32,306 bases of DNA from Chloroflexota bacterium (lineage in GTDB: Bacteria; Chloroflexota; Dehalococcoidia; DSTF01; JACRBR01), in the NCBI GenBank assembly GCA_016213125.1, contig JACRBR010000195.1, positions 1-32,306 of the forward strand, written 5' to 3'. The position numbers and the translations under genes were made by a program. This document shows, one piece after another, positions 14,037 through 22,800 of this stretch (within the stretch, counting starts at the first letter, position 1; every line of letters starts with the position of its first letter). The notes beneath the pieces were generated by a model. That model worked only from the letters and a program-made list of their open reading frames with translations, was not told where the DNA came from and did no database searches.

Positions 14037-15701
14037 CTACTCCGGCACCGGCACCGTGCGCGGCTGGCTCAGCCGCTCGATGATGTTCGCCGTCAGCTTC
14101 CGCAGCCGCGCGTCCGCGAACGCCCCCCGCTCCTCGTGCCCCCAGTCGTCCAGCCCCCAGCTCCACGCGAACGTCCCCGCGTTGAACACCGCCGCCCCGC
14201 TCTCCGCCTTGTAGATCGATGACGCGGCCGTGTCGCTCCCCAGGAACCCGTCGACCGGCGACGCGCCCACCGGAACCAGACCCTCCGGCCGCCTGTCCGG
14301 CGTCGTCATGTGGTCGTACTCGTACCCCACGATCCCCGGGAACGAATCGCCCTCCGTGATCTCCGTGTCCTTGAAGATCCAGTGATCCACGTTCGCCGGC
14401 CGCCACGCCTGGTACTCCGGCGTCGCGTTGGAACCGTACTTCAGGCCCGTGAGCATGCTCTGCGGCCGGTTCACCGGCGGCGCCGAGAACAGCACCGTCG
14501 CCTCCTGCGGACGCTCGCGCGCCAGCGGGTCCAGCGATGCGTCCTTGTAGCACGTCAGCACCCGCGCCTTCCCGTCCTTCGTCGCATCCTCAAGGCGACT
14601 CTGCCAGTACACCTCGTTGCCGCTGAAGAACGCCAGGTTCACCCCCGCGTCCCGCGCCGCCTCCACCGCGTCGTACTGCTGCTTCGTCCAGTACTCGTCG
14701 TGCCCCAGCGACACGAACAGCCGGTGCCGCTGCAGCACCTCGCCGCGCAGGTGCACGTCGACGTTCGTCGTGTACGTCATGTCGTACCCCTGCGACTCCG
14801 CCCACCGCACGAAGTTGTACTCCCACCGGAAGAACTCCCCCGCCCCGTACATCGGCTGGTTGTTCAGCGTCGGGTCGTACGGCCGGTCGTACGAGACGCG
14901 ATACGCGCGCCGCTCTTTCTCGCTGTACCGCCGGTTCGCGCCGAAGGAGCCGTACAGGCTCGCGTCGCCCCACACGTTGTACGCCTGCCAAGTGTTCGTC
15001 GAAGCCTGCACGATAATCGGCGATGTCGCGTCGTCGTCGCGCACCACGAAGATCGCGTACGCATACGTGTCCGACTTCACTTCATGCAGCTTTACGATGT
15101 AGTAGCCGGGCGCCCAGTCGCCGCCCGTCTTGATCTGCAGGCTGCGCTTCCAGTTGCACTCGATGAGGAAGGTGTCGGGTTCCACGCTGCAGGCGTGGCA
15201 CTCCTCCAGGCTGCGCAGCGCGTCCCATCGCCCCTGCGCCTGGCCTTCGTTGTCCTTGTACGACTTCACCAGCCGCCCGCCCGCGCCGCCGTACCAACCC
15301 ATGCGGTACACGTCCGCGTCGAACCGCGCGCCATCGTCCCTGGTGCTCACGTGCAGGTCCACCGTCTCGCCCGGCTGGACGCTGGCCTGCCCGCAGTACG
15401 CCGCGATCTCGCCCTCGAGCGCTGGCCGCTCGGCGATGTGCCAGCCGTTGTCTCCGGGAAGGGCGTTCTCCCGCGCGACCGCGCCGCCCCGCACGTCGAT
15501 GGTCTTCGCCCCACCGTCCCGGCAGCGGAGCGCCAGCAGCCCCCCCGTGGCCACCAACCCCGCCAGGAACTGTCTCCGGTCGACCTTCCGTGCCGCCAGG
15601 AACTGCAGTGGGACACTCCTGTCATCCGCCGCCCGTGTTGTAGCAGATGGATCGCCACCCCGCCCGCCGCGACATAACGCCCGCGCCACGTCCCTCCCCA
15701 T
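14037..15701 (-). CDS. Tat-exported protein with an N,N-dimethylformamidase large subunit-like domain
   Basis: A 554-residue protein resembling the C-terminal region of N,N-dimethylformamidase beta subunits (DmfA2-like). The family look is clear in DVYRMGWYGGAGGRLV, GDWAPGYYIVKL, YAIFVVRDDD, ASTNTWQAYNVWGDASLYG, and LGHDEYWTKQQYDAVEAARDAG, with FFSGNEVYWQSR. The start at 15701 has GGAGG ten bases upstream. A twin-arginine signal follows: R42-R43-QFLAGLVATGGLLALRC, so the folded protein is probably exported. Several Cys and His residues could bind metal. Whether it hydrolyses amides is not shown; many family members are uncharacterised. No small (alpha) subunit gene is adjacent. Confidence 0.8.
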   Translation of the reverse strand: MGRDVARALCRGGRGGDPSATTRAADDRSVPLQFLAARKVDRRQFLAGLVATGGLLALRCRDGGAKTIDVRGGAVARENALPGDNGWHIAERPALEGEIAAYCGQASVQPGETVDLHVSTRDDGARFDADVYRMGWYGGAGGRLVKSYKDNEGQAQGRWDALRSLEECHACSVEPDTFLIECNWKRSLQIKTGGDWAPGYYIVKLHEVKSDTYAYAIFVVRDDDATSPIIVQASTNTWQAYNVWGDASLYGSFGANRRYSEKERRAYRVSYDRPYDPTLNNQPMYGAGEFFRWEYNFVRWAESQGYDMTYTTNVDVHLRGEVLQRHRLFVSLGHDEYWTKQQYDAVEAARDAGVNLAFFSGNEVYWQSRLEDATKDGKARVLTCYKDASLDPLARERPQEATVLFSAPPVNRPQSMLTGLKYGSNATPEYQAWRPANVDHWIFKDTEITEGDSFPGIVGYEYDHMTTPDRRPEGLVPVGASPVDGFLGSDTAASSIYKAESGAAVFNAGTFAWSWGLDDWGHEERGAFADARLRKLTANIIERLSQPRTVPVPE

Positions 15702-16028
15702 CGCCGCGCCGCCTCCCCCGCACCTCGCGGTGGAAAATGTTCCGAAAGTGCAGTGGCGCGCTTGGAGATCGCAGCGCCCGTGCACTACGATCGCCCTTGC
15801 CGCAGGCCCTCCCGGTCGCGCGGCCTGCGACCCGAAGCGCCCCGTCTCCCGGAAGGAGGAAGCTGCGACCCGCCGAAAAACCCAAAAGTGCCGAGCAATT
15901 GAATCTCGGGCGCGCCGAAGGAATGGCGAAACTGCAAAAAGAAATTCCCGGATTAGATTCGATTTCGGCCAGAAACGTTCCCGCGAAGCCGCGAAGAGAC
16001 GGCCGAATTCAACGCGGAAATGGAGGGC
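15702..16028. other. Intergenic region with an A+T-richer core, no gene recognised
   Basis: This lies between the S33 hydrolase stop and the exported protein start, both on the minus strand. The part from about 15880 to 16010 is visibly richer in A and T than its surroundings and includes a TCTAAT -10-like hexamer on the minus strand (15952-15957), but with no matching -35. An open frame on the plus strand has no recognisable protein features. Confidence 0.5.
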
Positions 16029-16895
16029 CTACCCCGAAGAAACCACGAACTCGCGGATCACATCGAGGCCCCGCGGATCGTCGCGAAAGATGCCGTGCCC
16101 CGCGCTCGCGAAGCGCTCGAACCGCACCAGGTGTGGCGGCAACGCCCGCGCGATGTCCTCCTGTGACTCGATCGGCGTGATCGGATCCGCCTCGCCGCCC
16201 AGCACCAGCGTCGGACACCGCACCTTCGCCAGGTCTGCCAGCATGTCGAACGACAGCCCTTCGCCGCCGGGCCCGAGGAAGCTCATCAGCACCTTGCCGC
16301 TCATCACGCTGCGAGCGCGCGCGTCAGGGTCAGGTTTCGCGACGGTGTTGTAGAACGGCATCGCCTCCGTCATCCACTTCAACGCGAACTCCGGCGAGTC
16401 GTACCCGATGGTCAGCGCATGCCGCGCCATCGCCGCGATCTCCGGCCCGCCCGCGCGGTCGAACAGCTCGATGCTGCGCTCGACGTGCGCGTGCCCCTGC
16501 GCCGCCGTGCTCGAGAGGATCAGCTTCCCCGGATGCTCCGGGTGCCGCGTCGCGTACGCGATCGCCACGAATCCGCCGAAGGAGTTCCCCAACACGATCG
16601 GCTTCTCGATCTCCAGCGCGCGGCAGAACTCGAACAGGTCGTCGCCCCACTGCGCCAGCGTCCAAGCCTCCGCGGGCTGCCGGTTGCTGCGCCCGTTGCC
16701 CCGGTGGTCGATGTAGACGACCTGCGCGATATCAGCGAATCGCGAGAACGCGGGCTTATAGCCCGAGTGGTCCATGCCCGGCCCTCCGTGCAGCAGGATC
16801 AGCGTGGGCTGCTCCCGCATGCGTGGCCCGTCGGGCACAAGCTTCGCCCCCTCTACGTCGAAGAAGATCCGTACGCCGTTGACCTCGATGCGCAT
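16029..16895 (-). CDS. Alpha/beta hydrolase, proline iminopeptidase-like (S33)
   Basis: A 288-residue soluble alpha/beta hydrolase. It has the oxyanion motif LLHGGPGMDHSG and the DHRGNGRS segment typical of the prolyl iminopeptidase group. The nucleophile elbow is GNSFGG (Ser105). GGEADPITP (Asp237) and SAGHGIF (His267) complete the triad. The chosen start, MRIEVNGVRIFFDVEG, begins the first strand of the fold; the frame is open to 16973, but that extension is Arg/Gly-rich and looks non-coding. It lies 79 bases after the esterase-like lipoprotein gene on the same strand and may be co-transcribed. S33-like folds also include esterases, so the substrate is open. Confidence 0.88.
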   Translation of the reverse strand: MRIEVNGVRIFFDVEGAKLVPDGPRMREQPTLILLHGGPGMDHSGYKPAFSRFADIAQVVYIDHRGNGRSNRQPAEAWTLAQWGDDLFEFCRALEIEKPIVLGNSFGGFVAIAYATRHPEHPGKLILSSTAAQGHAHVERSIELFDRAGGPEIAAMARHALTIGYDSPEFALKWMTEAMPFYNTVAKPDPDARARSVMSGKVLMSFLGPGGEGLSFDMLADLAKVRCPTLVLGGEADPITPIESQEDIARALPPHLVRFERFASAGHGIFRDDPRGLDVIREFVVSSG

Positions 16896-16974
16896 GCCGG
16901 GAAGTCTACTGCGCCTCGCCGCGCGCCAACACAACACCGCGCCGCACGAACCCGGCCGCCCCCCCGCGCTCACC

Positions 16975-18939
16975 TCAGCGGAGCGACAGGTCCGTTGTCC
17001 CTCCGCGCGCGTCTTTGGAGCGAGGGCCGTTGATCACCGTCTCCGCGGCAGGCTCCCCGTCGATGAGCAGCGTCACCACGGCGCCGCGCTCGCATCCCGC
17101 CACGGAATCCGGCCCCACCACAGACAGGATGTACCCGCGAAAGCTCCCCGTCCGCCGCGTCGATGCCACCCCGCACCTCACGCCGCCGATGTACGCCTCC
17201 ACCAGCGTCCCCGGCGGCATCAGCCCGCCGCCCCGTGTGTACACCTCGCCGGAGTACTCGCTGACGAGCGGCGCCGCCCCCTGCGGCTCCGCGGTCGAAA
17301 ATCCCGTGTCGAACGAGCCCGTCGTGCTCCCTTCCGGCCACGCGAACGCGGTCTGGCTGTACAGCTTCGTGTCGTTCGCGTACGTCCACAGCAGGATCTC
17401 GCCGCCCGGTGAGCCGCAGCCCGTCGACTCCGCGTCCGCCATCACTGTGATCTCGTATCGGCCGTCATCGATAGGTGGCAGGTCGAGCTGGCACGGCGTG
17501 ACCAGCCCCTCTCGCCGCACCACCGCCCCCACCCACCGCGCGTCGAACGCCTCACCGTCCAGCATCAGGTTGCCGCGAATCACCACGCGCTCCGCCGCTC
17601 CCGGCACCGCGTCCTCCTCAGGCGACCCCGATCGTGGCAGCAGCGCGAACTTCGACCCCAGCGTGCGCAGGTCATCGACGAGCACGTCATCGCCTTCGGG
17701 CCGCGCGCCGCCTTCCACCCACGCGACCAGCGCCTCGAACCCCGCCTCCTGTTCCGACGTGTTGAAGCCGCAATGCCCCGGGTCCGCGATCACCCGCTGG
17801 ACCAGCAGGTCGCCCTTCCCCGCCGCTTCGACGCGCTGCCGAAGGATGCGCGCCTGCTCGATCGGCACCTGGCCGTCGCCGGTCGTGTGCATCGTCAGCA
17901 TCGGCATCTGCAGGTCGCCCGTCGTTTCGTTCCGTTCGACGAACCGCTGCACCAGCTCGTCCTGCGTCGGGAGGCGCACAACATCTCGATTGAACTCCTC
18001 GCTCGAGACCGCGCTCAGCGGCCCCAGCCGGTACTCGGTTTCGATGTTCGGCGCCAGGCCTCCGGAGACCAGCATCTGCGTGCGCCGCCAGTTCGTCTCC
18101 TCCTCCGCGCGAAATCCCTCCCGATCGAACATGCGCGGTCCGCCCGTCAGGTCGATCATGATGCTCTCGAATCGCTCGTGCGTAATGGGATCGTCCAGCG
18201 CCGGCAGGATGCGCTCGCTGATGAGCTTCGGGATGCTGTCCGCGGTTTCGAACTCTCCCTGCGTCACGCCCGCCACGTAGGCGCCCGCGGCGAAGAAGTC
18301 AGCCTGGCCACGAGCCCCCGATTCGTTTCCCGCGCTTCCACACAGCGCCAGCGCGCCATCAAACCGGTCCGGGTACCGCTCCGCCGCGATGTGGGTCGCC
18401 GCCCCGCCCATCGATTCGCCCGTGACGTACGTCCATGCAGGGCGTCCGTGCTTCTGTACGAAGAGATCCCACAGCGCCGCCGTTTCGTCAGCGGCGCGTC
18501 CCGGTATCAGCGACGTGCTGCTGAAGCTTGATGCGCCCCACGCGTACCCGTTGCCGATGAGGTACCGGCGAAAGTCCGGCGCGCTCACGCGTGCTTCGCT
18601 GCGCAGCTCCTCGAACCCGTGCATGTACAAGACCACGCGCCCGTTCCATTCGTCCGGCATCTCGATCCGGTACACCGTCCCGCCCAGCCGCCCGTAGTCG
18701 GCCGTCGCCCCCGGCAGCGCCTCGAACGCCGGGTCCGCCAACGAGATGCCCTCGGGCTCGGACCTGATCGCCACCGAGGAGGGAATTGCCCTGGGCGTAG
18801 GCGTACCCCGCGCGGGAGCCGCGCCGTCATCGCAGGAAGCGAGCGCGACGGAGATGGCCGCCAGCGATAGCGTGAACAGTAGGATCGTGCGAATGCCGGG
18901 CAATCGGTACTCCGTCTCGCTGCACTCCCCGTTGTACAC
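16975..18939 (-). CDS. Secreted alpha/beta hydrolase-type lipoprotein
   Basis: A 654-residue protein starting at a GTG. A signal peptide ends in a good lipobox, VALASC, followed by a Thr/Pro-rich linker. The hydrolase domain runs from about 75 to 425: VVLYMHGFEEL, the nucleophile elbow TGESMGG (Ser176), GDGQVP (Asp355) and DPGHCGF (His389) form a complete triad. The remaining 220 or so residues are beta-rich with paired Cys and repeat-like segments such as GVRCGVASTRRTGSFRGYIL. They look like one or two binding modules. The organisation suggests a surface-anchored esterase or peptidase acting on external substrate. The exact family is uncertain. No strong promoter was seen in 18940-19174. Confidence 0.78.
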   Translation of the reverse strand: MYNGECSETEYRLPGIRTILLFTLSLAAISVALASCDDGAAPARGTPTPRAIPSSVAIRSEPEGISLADPAFEALPGATADYGRLGGTVYRIEMPDEWNGRVVLYMHGFEELRSEARVSAPDFRRYLIGNGYAWGASSFSSTSLIPGRAADETAALWDLFVQKHGRPAWTYVTGESMGGAATHIAAERYPDRFDGALALCGSAGNESGARGQADFFAAGAYVAGVTQGEFETADSIPKLISERILPALDDPITHERFESIMIDLTGGPRMFDREGFRAEEETNWRRTQMLVSGGLAPNIETEYRLGPLSAVSSEEFNRDVVRLPTQDELVQRFVERNETTGDLQMPMLTMHTTGDGQVPIEQARILRQRVEAAGKGDLLVQRVIADPGHCGFNTSEQEAGFEALVAWVEGGARPEGDDVLVDDLRTLGSKFALLPRSGSPEEDAVPGAAERVVIRGNLMLDGEAFDARWVGAVVRREGLVTPCQLDLPPIDDGRYEITVMADAESTGCGSPGGEILLWTYANDTKLYSQTAFAWPEGSTTGSFDTGFSTAEPQGAAPLVSEYSGEVYTRGGGLMPPGTLVEAYIGGVRCGVASTRRTGSFRGYILSVVGPDSVAGCERGAVVTLLIDGEPAAETVINGPRSKDARGGTTDLSLR

Positions 18940-19174
18940 CCTTCGGCGTGCGTTGGTTCCGTACCCTCAACGGGAAGCGCCTTTTTGCACGAGTGTCGAT
19001 CGCCCTGGCCCCGCCTTTCACCGCCGGTAACAGAACCGTCATGCGGTCATACCCAACGTGCCCTGCTCCGTGTCATCCCCATCGCAATAGCGCCAATTAG
19101 CACTCCCATAACACATTCTTAGCCGGCCACGCCGACAACGAGGTCGGGGATGGGTGACTGATGGGGTACGGGTT

Positions 19175-19531
19175 ATGGCGACGTTTATTTCACTACTGAC
19201 ATGGCATCGGTGCATGACCGGCGAAGCGGAGATCCGCGGCACAATCGATCGCCACGAGCTCCAGCTCTGGGCGCTTGGCATGCACTCGATCACCTTCGTC
19301 TCCGACGATCCCGGCGACTGCGCGGCAGTGGTTCTCAGCCACTGCTCCGATCACGCCGCAGCCGCAACGATTGCGGACACGCTCCTGGGAGAGGCTCTCG
19401 TGCGCGTGGATACGATGCGCTTCGATGAGGCGCGCGGCACCCCCGCGTGGCTGGCTGCGCCCGTGTCCGGGCCGCGTCTTCCCCACCCCCCGCGGCGGCG
19501 GCGGGAGCAAGAGCAGGCGCTGGCCGCTTGA
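19175..19531 (+). CDS. Hypothetical protein
   Basis: A possible 118-residue protein I do not recognise. The first 90 residues have a plausible globular composition (LTWHRCMTGEAEIRG, LWALGMHSITFVSDDPGD, ATIADTLLGEALVRVD). The last 25 are Pro/Arg/Gln-rich and disordered. There are three Cys and several His residues. An ATG at 19154 in the same frame is an alternative start; neither has a strong ribosome-binding site. A strong hairpin follows 28 bases after the stop, which supports transcription through it. It is divergent to the lipoprotein gene. Confidence 0.45.
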   Translation: MATFISLLTWHRCMTGEAEIRGTIDRHELQLWALGMHSITFVSDDPGDCAAVVLSHCSDHAAAATIADTLLGEALVRVDTMRFDEARGTPAWLAAPVSGPRLPHPPRRRREQEQALAA

Positions 19532-19559
19532 CTGGAGGGGAGCAAGGTTCAGCGGTGCA

Positions 19560-19594
19560 CGGCGGCCCGGTCCCCGCGCAAACCCGGGCCGCCG
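19560..19594 (+). terminator. Strong hairpin after the hypothetical gene
   Basis: An 11-bp perfect G+C stem, CGGCGGCCCGG paired with CCGGGCCGCCG, around a 13-base loop. No U-run follows. It lies between the hypothetical gene and the gyrB promoter region. Confidence 0.5.
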
Positions 19595-19743
19595 GCCTGC
19601 CCATTTGGGCCGCCGGGGCAGCGTCCATACGCCAGATCGCCGCGGCTTAACCAACTCGGCAACCAGTCCTCTCCCGCGTGAAAACCCGTGGGTCCGGACC
19701 TCCAATTCAGATCGTTTCGGGCCATCCGGAGACCCCTGAGATC

Positions 19744-19752
19744 TGATAGAAT
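19744..19752 (+). promoter_or_regulatory. Possible extended -10 promoter for gyrB
   Basis: TGATAGAAT has the TGN extension and five of six -10 matches, with no convincing -35. It would give a gyrB leader of about 160 bases holding a GCGGGC/GCCCGC hairpin near 19870-19890. The rest of 19595-19922 shows no gene. Two stretches resembling tRNA arms were rejected. Confidence 0.35.
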
Positions 19753-19922
19753 ATGAGGGTGCGGAAGCCTCTTCCGGCCGCCTTTCCAGGGCCCGCCAAC
19801 GGGACGTTGCGCCGGGTCTTTTCGATCCACCGAATACAGGCAGAAGCGGGCCAATAGCCAGAACCGGTGCGGGCGCCTCGCGGCCCGCGCCCACGGGCAG
19901 CGATGACAGGATTCGAACACTC

Positions 19923-21908
19923 ATGGTGAGCAAACCCAGGGAAGCGCCGACAAAGCGTGGGTCCGCGACGCGTGGGTCCGCCAGAGGCGGGGCGCAAAAC
20001 GGTTCCTACACGGCCTCCGATATCCAGGTGCTCGAGGGGCTCGAGGCGGTCCGACGCCGCCCCGGCATGTACATCGGCACCACCGACCAGCGCGGTCTCC
20101 ACCACCTCGTGTACGAGATCGTCGACAACTCCGTCGACGAGGCCATGGCCGGCTTCTGCAGCCGGATCGACATCGTCATCGAGAAGGACAGCTGGGTCAC
20201 CGTCCGCGACAACGGCCGCGGCATCCCCGTCGACAAGCACAAGACCACCGGCAAGTCCGCCCTCGAGACCATCATGACCGTGCTCCACGCCGGCGGTAAG
20301 TTCGGCGGCGGCGCTTACAAGGTCTCCGGCGGTCTCCACGGCGTCGGCGCCTCCGTCGTGAACGCCCTCGCCCGCAAGATGTGGGTCGAGGTCCGTCGAG
20401 AGGGCAAGATCTACCGCCAGGAGTACGAGCGCGGACACCCGAAGGGTGGTCTCAAGACCACTCCGGAGCCCAAGCAGAAGCACACCGGCACCACGACCGC
20501 ATGGCTCGCCGATGACGAGATCTTCGACTCCATCGAGTACGACTACGACTTCCTGCTCCAGCGCTTCCGCGAAATGGCCTACCTGACCAAGGGCATCTGG
20601 ATCCAGTTCGTCGACAAGCGCGAAGGCCACGAGCGCGAGATGAACTTCTGCTTCGAGGGCGGCGTCGCATCGTTCGTGCGCCACGTGAACAAGGGCCGGA
20701 ACACCCTCTCACCCCGCCCCATCTACGTCGAGAAGACCGTCGAAACGACGCAGGTCGACTGTGCCATCCAGTACAACGACGGCTTCTCCCAGGTCGAGTT
20801 CAGTTTCGTCAACACCATCAATACAATCGACGGCGGCGCGCACCTCACCGGCTTCCGCAGCGCCCTGACCCGCGTCCTCAATGACTACGCGCGCAAGAAC
20901 AAGTTCCTGAAGGACGACGATCAGAACCTGAGCGGCGATGACGTGCGCGAGGGCCTCGTCGCCGTCATCAGCGTGAAGCTGCCGGAGCCGCAGTTCGAGG
21001 GCCAGACCAAGACCCGTCTCGGCAACGCCGAGGTGAAGACCCACGTCGAGTCCGCCGTGGCTGAAGGGCTCACTCAGTACCTGGAGGAACACCCCCAGGA
21101 CGGCCGCCGCATTATCGAGAAGGGCATCATGGCCGCCCGCGCGCGCGAGGCCGCCCGCAAGGCGCGTGACCTCGTCGTCCGCAAAGGCCTGCTGGACGGC
21201 ACCATGCTCCCCGGCAAGCTCGCCGACTGCAGCGAGCGCGACCCGGAGCTGTGCGAGCTGTACCTCGTGGTGGGGTTCAGCGCCGGCGGCAGTGCCAAAA
21301 CCGGCCGTGACCGCCGGTTCCAGGCGATTTTGCCGCTGAAGGGCAAGATCCTCAACGTCGAGAAGGCCCGCATGGAGAAGATGCTGGCCCACGAGGAGAT
21401 CCGCGCGCTGATCACGGCGTTGGGCTCCGGCTTCGGCGATACGCTGGACCTGGCGAAGCTCCGCTATCACCGCGTCATCATCATGGCCGACGCCGACGTC
21501 GACGGGTCGCACATCCGCACGCTCCTGTTGACGTTCTTCTTCCGCTACATGCGGGAACTCATCGACAGCGGGTACCTGTACATCGCCCAGCCGCCGCTGT
21601 ACCGCATCGCCGTCGGGCGCCAGGGGACCTGGATCTACAGCGACCAGGATCGTGACAACTTCCTGGCGACCAGGGTGAAGGAAGGGCAGAAGGCGACGAT
21701 CCAGCGCTACAAGGGTCTGGGCGAGATGAACCCGGAGCAGCTCTGGGAGACGACGATGGACCCCGAGCAGCGGAAGATGCTGCGAGTGACCATCGAGGAC
21801 GCCATGAAGGCGGAGGAGATCTTCTCCACCCTGATGGGCGACGAGGTCGCGCCCCGCAAGAAGTGGATCCAGGGCCACGCCACGCAGGTGAAGAACCTGG
21901 ATATCTAG
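19923..21908 (+). CDS. gyrB: DNA gyrase subunit B (altered TOPRIM motif)
   Basis: A 661-residue type IIA topoisomerase B subunit, normally the ATPase half of gyrase. The GHKL ATPase domain is intact: EIVDNSVDEA, DNGRGIPVD, GGKFGGGAYKVSGGLHGVG, and QTKTRLGN with the QTK lysine. The C-terminal YKGLGEMNPEQLWETTM is intact too. In the TOPRIM domain ADADVDGSHIR (Asp523, Asp525, Asp527) is normal. But the first acidic motif, expected as LVEGDSAGGSAK, reads LVVGFSAGGSAK: Val450 replaces the catalytic, metal-binding Glu and Phe452 the Asp. The flanks match the family almost perfectly. As written, strand cleavage should be badly impaired. It could be a sequence error, a second non-cleaving copy or a real variant. 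gyrA is not adjacent. Confidence 0.93.
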   Translation: MVSKPREAPTKRGSATRGSARGGAQNGSYTASDIQVLEGLEAVRRRPGMYIGTTDQRGLHHLVYEIVDNSVDEAMAGFCSRIDIVIEKDSWVTVRDNGRGIPVDKHKTTGKSALETIMTVLHAGGKFGGGAYKVSGGLHGVGASVVNALARKMWVEVRREGKIYRQEYERGHPKGGLKTTPEPKQKHTGTTTAWLADDEIFDSIEYDYDFLLQRFREMAYLTKGIWIQFVDKREGHEREMNFCFEGGVASFVRHVNKGRNTLSPRPIYVEKTVETTQVDCAIQYNDGFSQVEFSFVNTINTIDGGAHLTGFRSALTRVLNDYARKNKFLKDDDQNLSGDDVREGLVAVISVKLPEPQFEGQTKTRLGNAEVKTHVESAVAEGLTQYLEEHPQDGRRIIEKGIMAARAREAARKARDLVVRKGLLDGTMLPGKLADCSERDPELCELYLVVGFSAGGSAKTGRDRRFQAILPLKGKILNVEKARMEKMLAHEEIRALITALGSGFGDTLDLAKLRYHRVIIMADADVDGSHIRTLLLTFFFRYMRELIDSGYLYIAQPPLYRIAVGRQGTWIYSDQDRDNFLATRVKEGQKATIQRYKGLGEMNPEQLWETTMDPEQRKMLRVTIEDAMKAEEIFSTLMGDEVAPRKKWIQGHATQVKNLDI

Positions 21909-21940
21909 CAGGGTGTTGAGGAAGCCCCTCTATCCTTGCA

Positions 21941-21961
21941 GCGCGGGCTGAAAGCCCGCGC
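21941..21961. terminator. Palindrome between convergent gyrB and phosphoesterase genes
   Basis: GCGCGGGCT-GAA-AGCCCGCGC, a perfect 9-bp stem 33 bases after the gyrB stop. It is built like the palindromes at 10181 and 13789. It probably ends or insulates transcription from both sides, though it lacks a U-run. Confidence 0.55.
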
Positions 21962-22091
21962 GTTCAGGTTCGCGAAGAACTCTTTTCGATGCCCAGGCCG
22001 CGTGCCACGACGTTTTTCGGCACCGTGCGTGCCCGGCGCTCGCTGACCGGTCGTGCTGATGTCGGAGACAGTCATCAAGCCTGTCCCCCTT

Positions 22092-22568
22092 TCATATCGC
22101 TCGCGCTCGGGCTTCGCGCGGGCCCAGCTCGACGATCCGCGCATCGGTGATCCGCCGCCCCGAGGTCCGCACGATCGCCACGGTCTGGATGCGATGAAAG
22201 CCCGCCCGCCCGGCCGCCCCCGGGTTCACGTACACCACTCCCGCTCGATCCTCGACCAGCGCCCGGTGACTGTGGCCGAACACGACGGCCTGCGTATCCG
22301 CCCCCGGGGAAGCGTGCAGCAACTGATGCACAAGATGGAAGCGAACGCCGCCGAGATCGAGGTCCGCTCGAAGCGGCAACCCCAGCGTGTCGCGCTTTTC
22401 GTCGTTGTTGCCATACACCGCGTGGACAGGCGCTATGGAACCCAGCGCATCCAGCACGTGCTGCCCGCCGATGTCGCCCGCATGGACGATGGCTTCGACG
22501 CCGCGGAACGCCCGCACCAGCCGCGGGTCCACAAACCCGTGCGTGTCAGCAATAATCCCGATGCGCAT
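22092..22568 (-). CDS. YfcE/MJ0936-type metallophosphoesterase
   Basis: A compact 158-residue calcineurin-like phosphoesterase. All metal-binding motifs are present in order: IADTHG (Asp8, His10), HAGDIGG, VYGNNDEK, HQLLH and FGHSHRA, with a final VNPGAAG. The family hydrolyses phosphodiesters with Mn or Ni in vitro; the physiological substrate is usually unknown. The start MRIGIIADTHG is typical and lies ten bases after the hicB stop. The frame is open further upstream but overlaps hicB. It is the last gene of the rpsU-hicAB group. Confidence 0.9.
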   Translation of the reverse strand: MRIGIIADTHGFVDPRLVRAFRGVEAIVHAGDIGGQHVLDALGSIAPVHAVYGNNDEKRDTLGLPLRADLDLGGVRFHLVHQLLHASPGADTQAVVFGHSHRALVEDRAGVVYVNPGAAGRAGFHRIQTVAIVRTSGRRITDARIVELGPREARARAI

Positions 22569-22578
22569 CGCGCGCGGG

Positions 22579-22800
22579 TCAGCGGACGCCCTGATAGATG
22601 GCCGGTTGGTAGGACGGTGGCGGAATGGGCTTACCCTGTTCGCGAGCGACCTCGATCCAGAGGCCTTTCGCAATTGTCACTTCTCGAAGCGCGTCTTCCG
22701 GTGTGGGCCCAAACGCGGAGCAAAGCGGCAGATCGGGGATATCCGCAATGTAGGCTCCGTCCTCTTCACTGTAGAAGATGTTGATGTGGTAGTCCTTCAT
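22579..22800 (-). CDS. hicB: HicB-like antitoxin
   Basis: A 73-residue HicB-type protein with the partial RNase H-like fold: NIFYSEEDGAYIADIPDLP, then a short loop and TPEDALREVTIAKGLWIEVARE, then GKPIPPP. It should bind and neutralise the HicA toxin encoded just upstream; the genes overlap as ATGA. Long HicB proteins add a C-terminal DNA-binding domain. This one ends directly after the fold, so it lacks an evident DNA-binding module and may not repress its own promoter alone. Confidence 0.85.
   Translation of the reverse strand: MKDYHINIFYSEEDGAYIADIPDLPLCSAFGPTPEDALREVTIAKGLWIEVAREQGKPIPPPSYQPAIYQGVR

Noticed and set aside
15647..16180. Plus-strand open frame of 177 codons across the intergenic region and the hydrolase end
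   Set aside because: The product is Arg/Pro-rich with no domain features and overlaps a clear gene on the other strand.
19097..19105. TTAGCACTC, a perfect left half of CIRCE
   Set aside because: The right half nine bases later does not match; a lone 9-base match is expected by chance in a window this long.
19630..19680. Minus-strand GCCGAGTTGGTTAAGCC resembling a Ser/Leu tRNA D-arm
   Set aside because: The stem would pair GCC with GCC, which is impossible, and no T-arm follows downstream on that strand.
19905..19920. Minus-strand GTGTTCGAATCCTGTC resembling a tRNA T-arm just before gyrB
   Set aside because: The five bases on each side of the loop do not pair and no acceptor or anticodon arm can be formed around it.
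20709..21878. Long minus-strand open frame opposite gyrB
   Set aside because: It is the codon-biased shadow of gyrB in high-G+C DNA; its composition is not protein-like and it has no family motifs.
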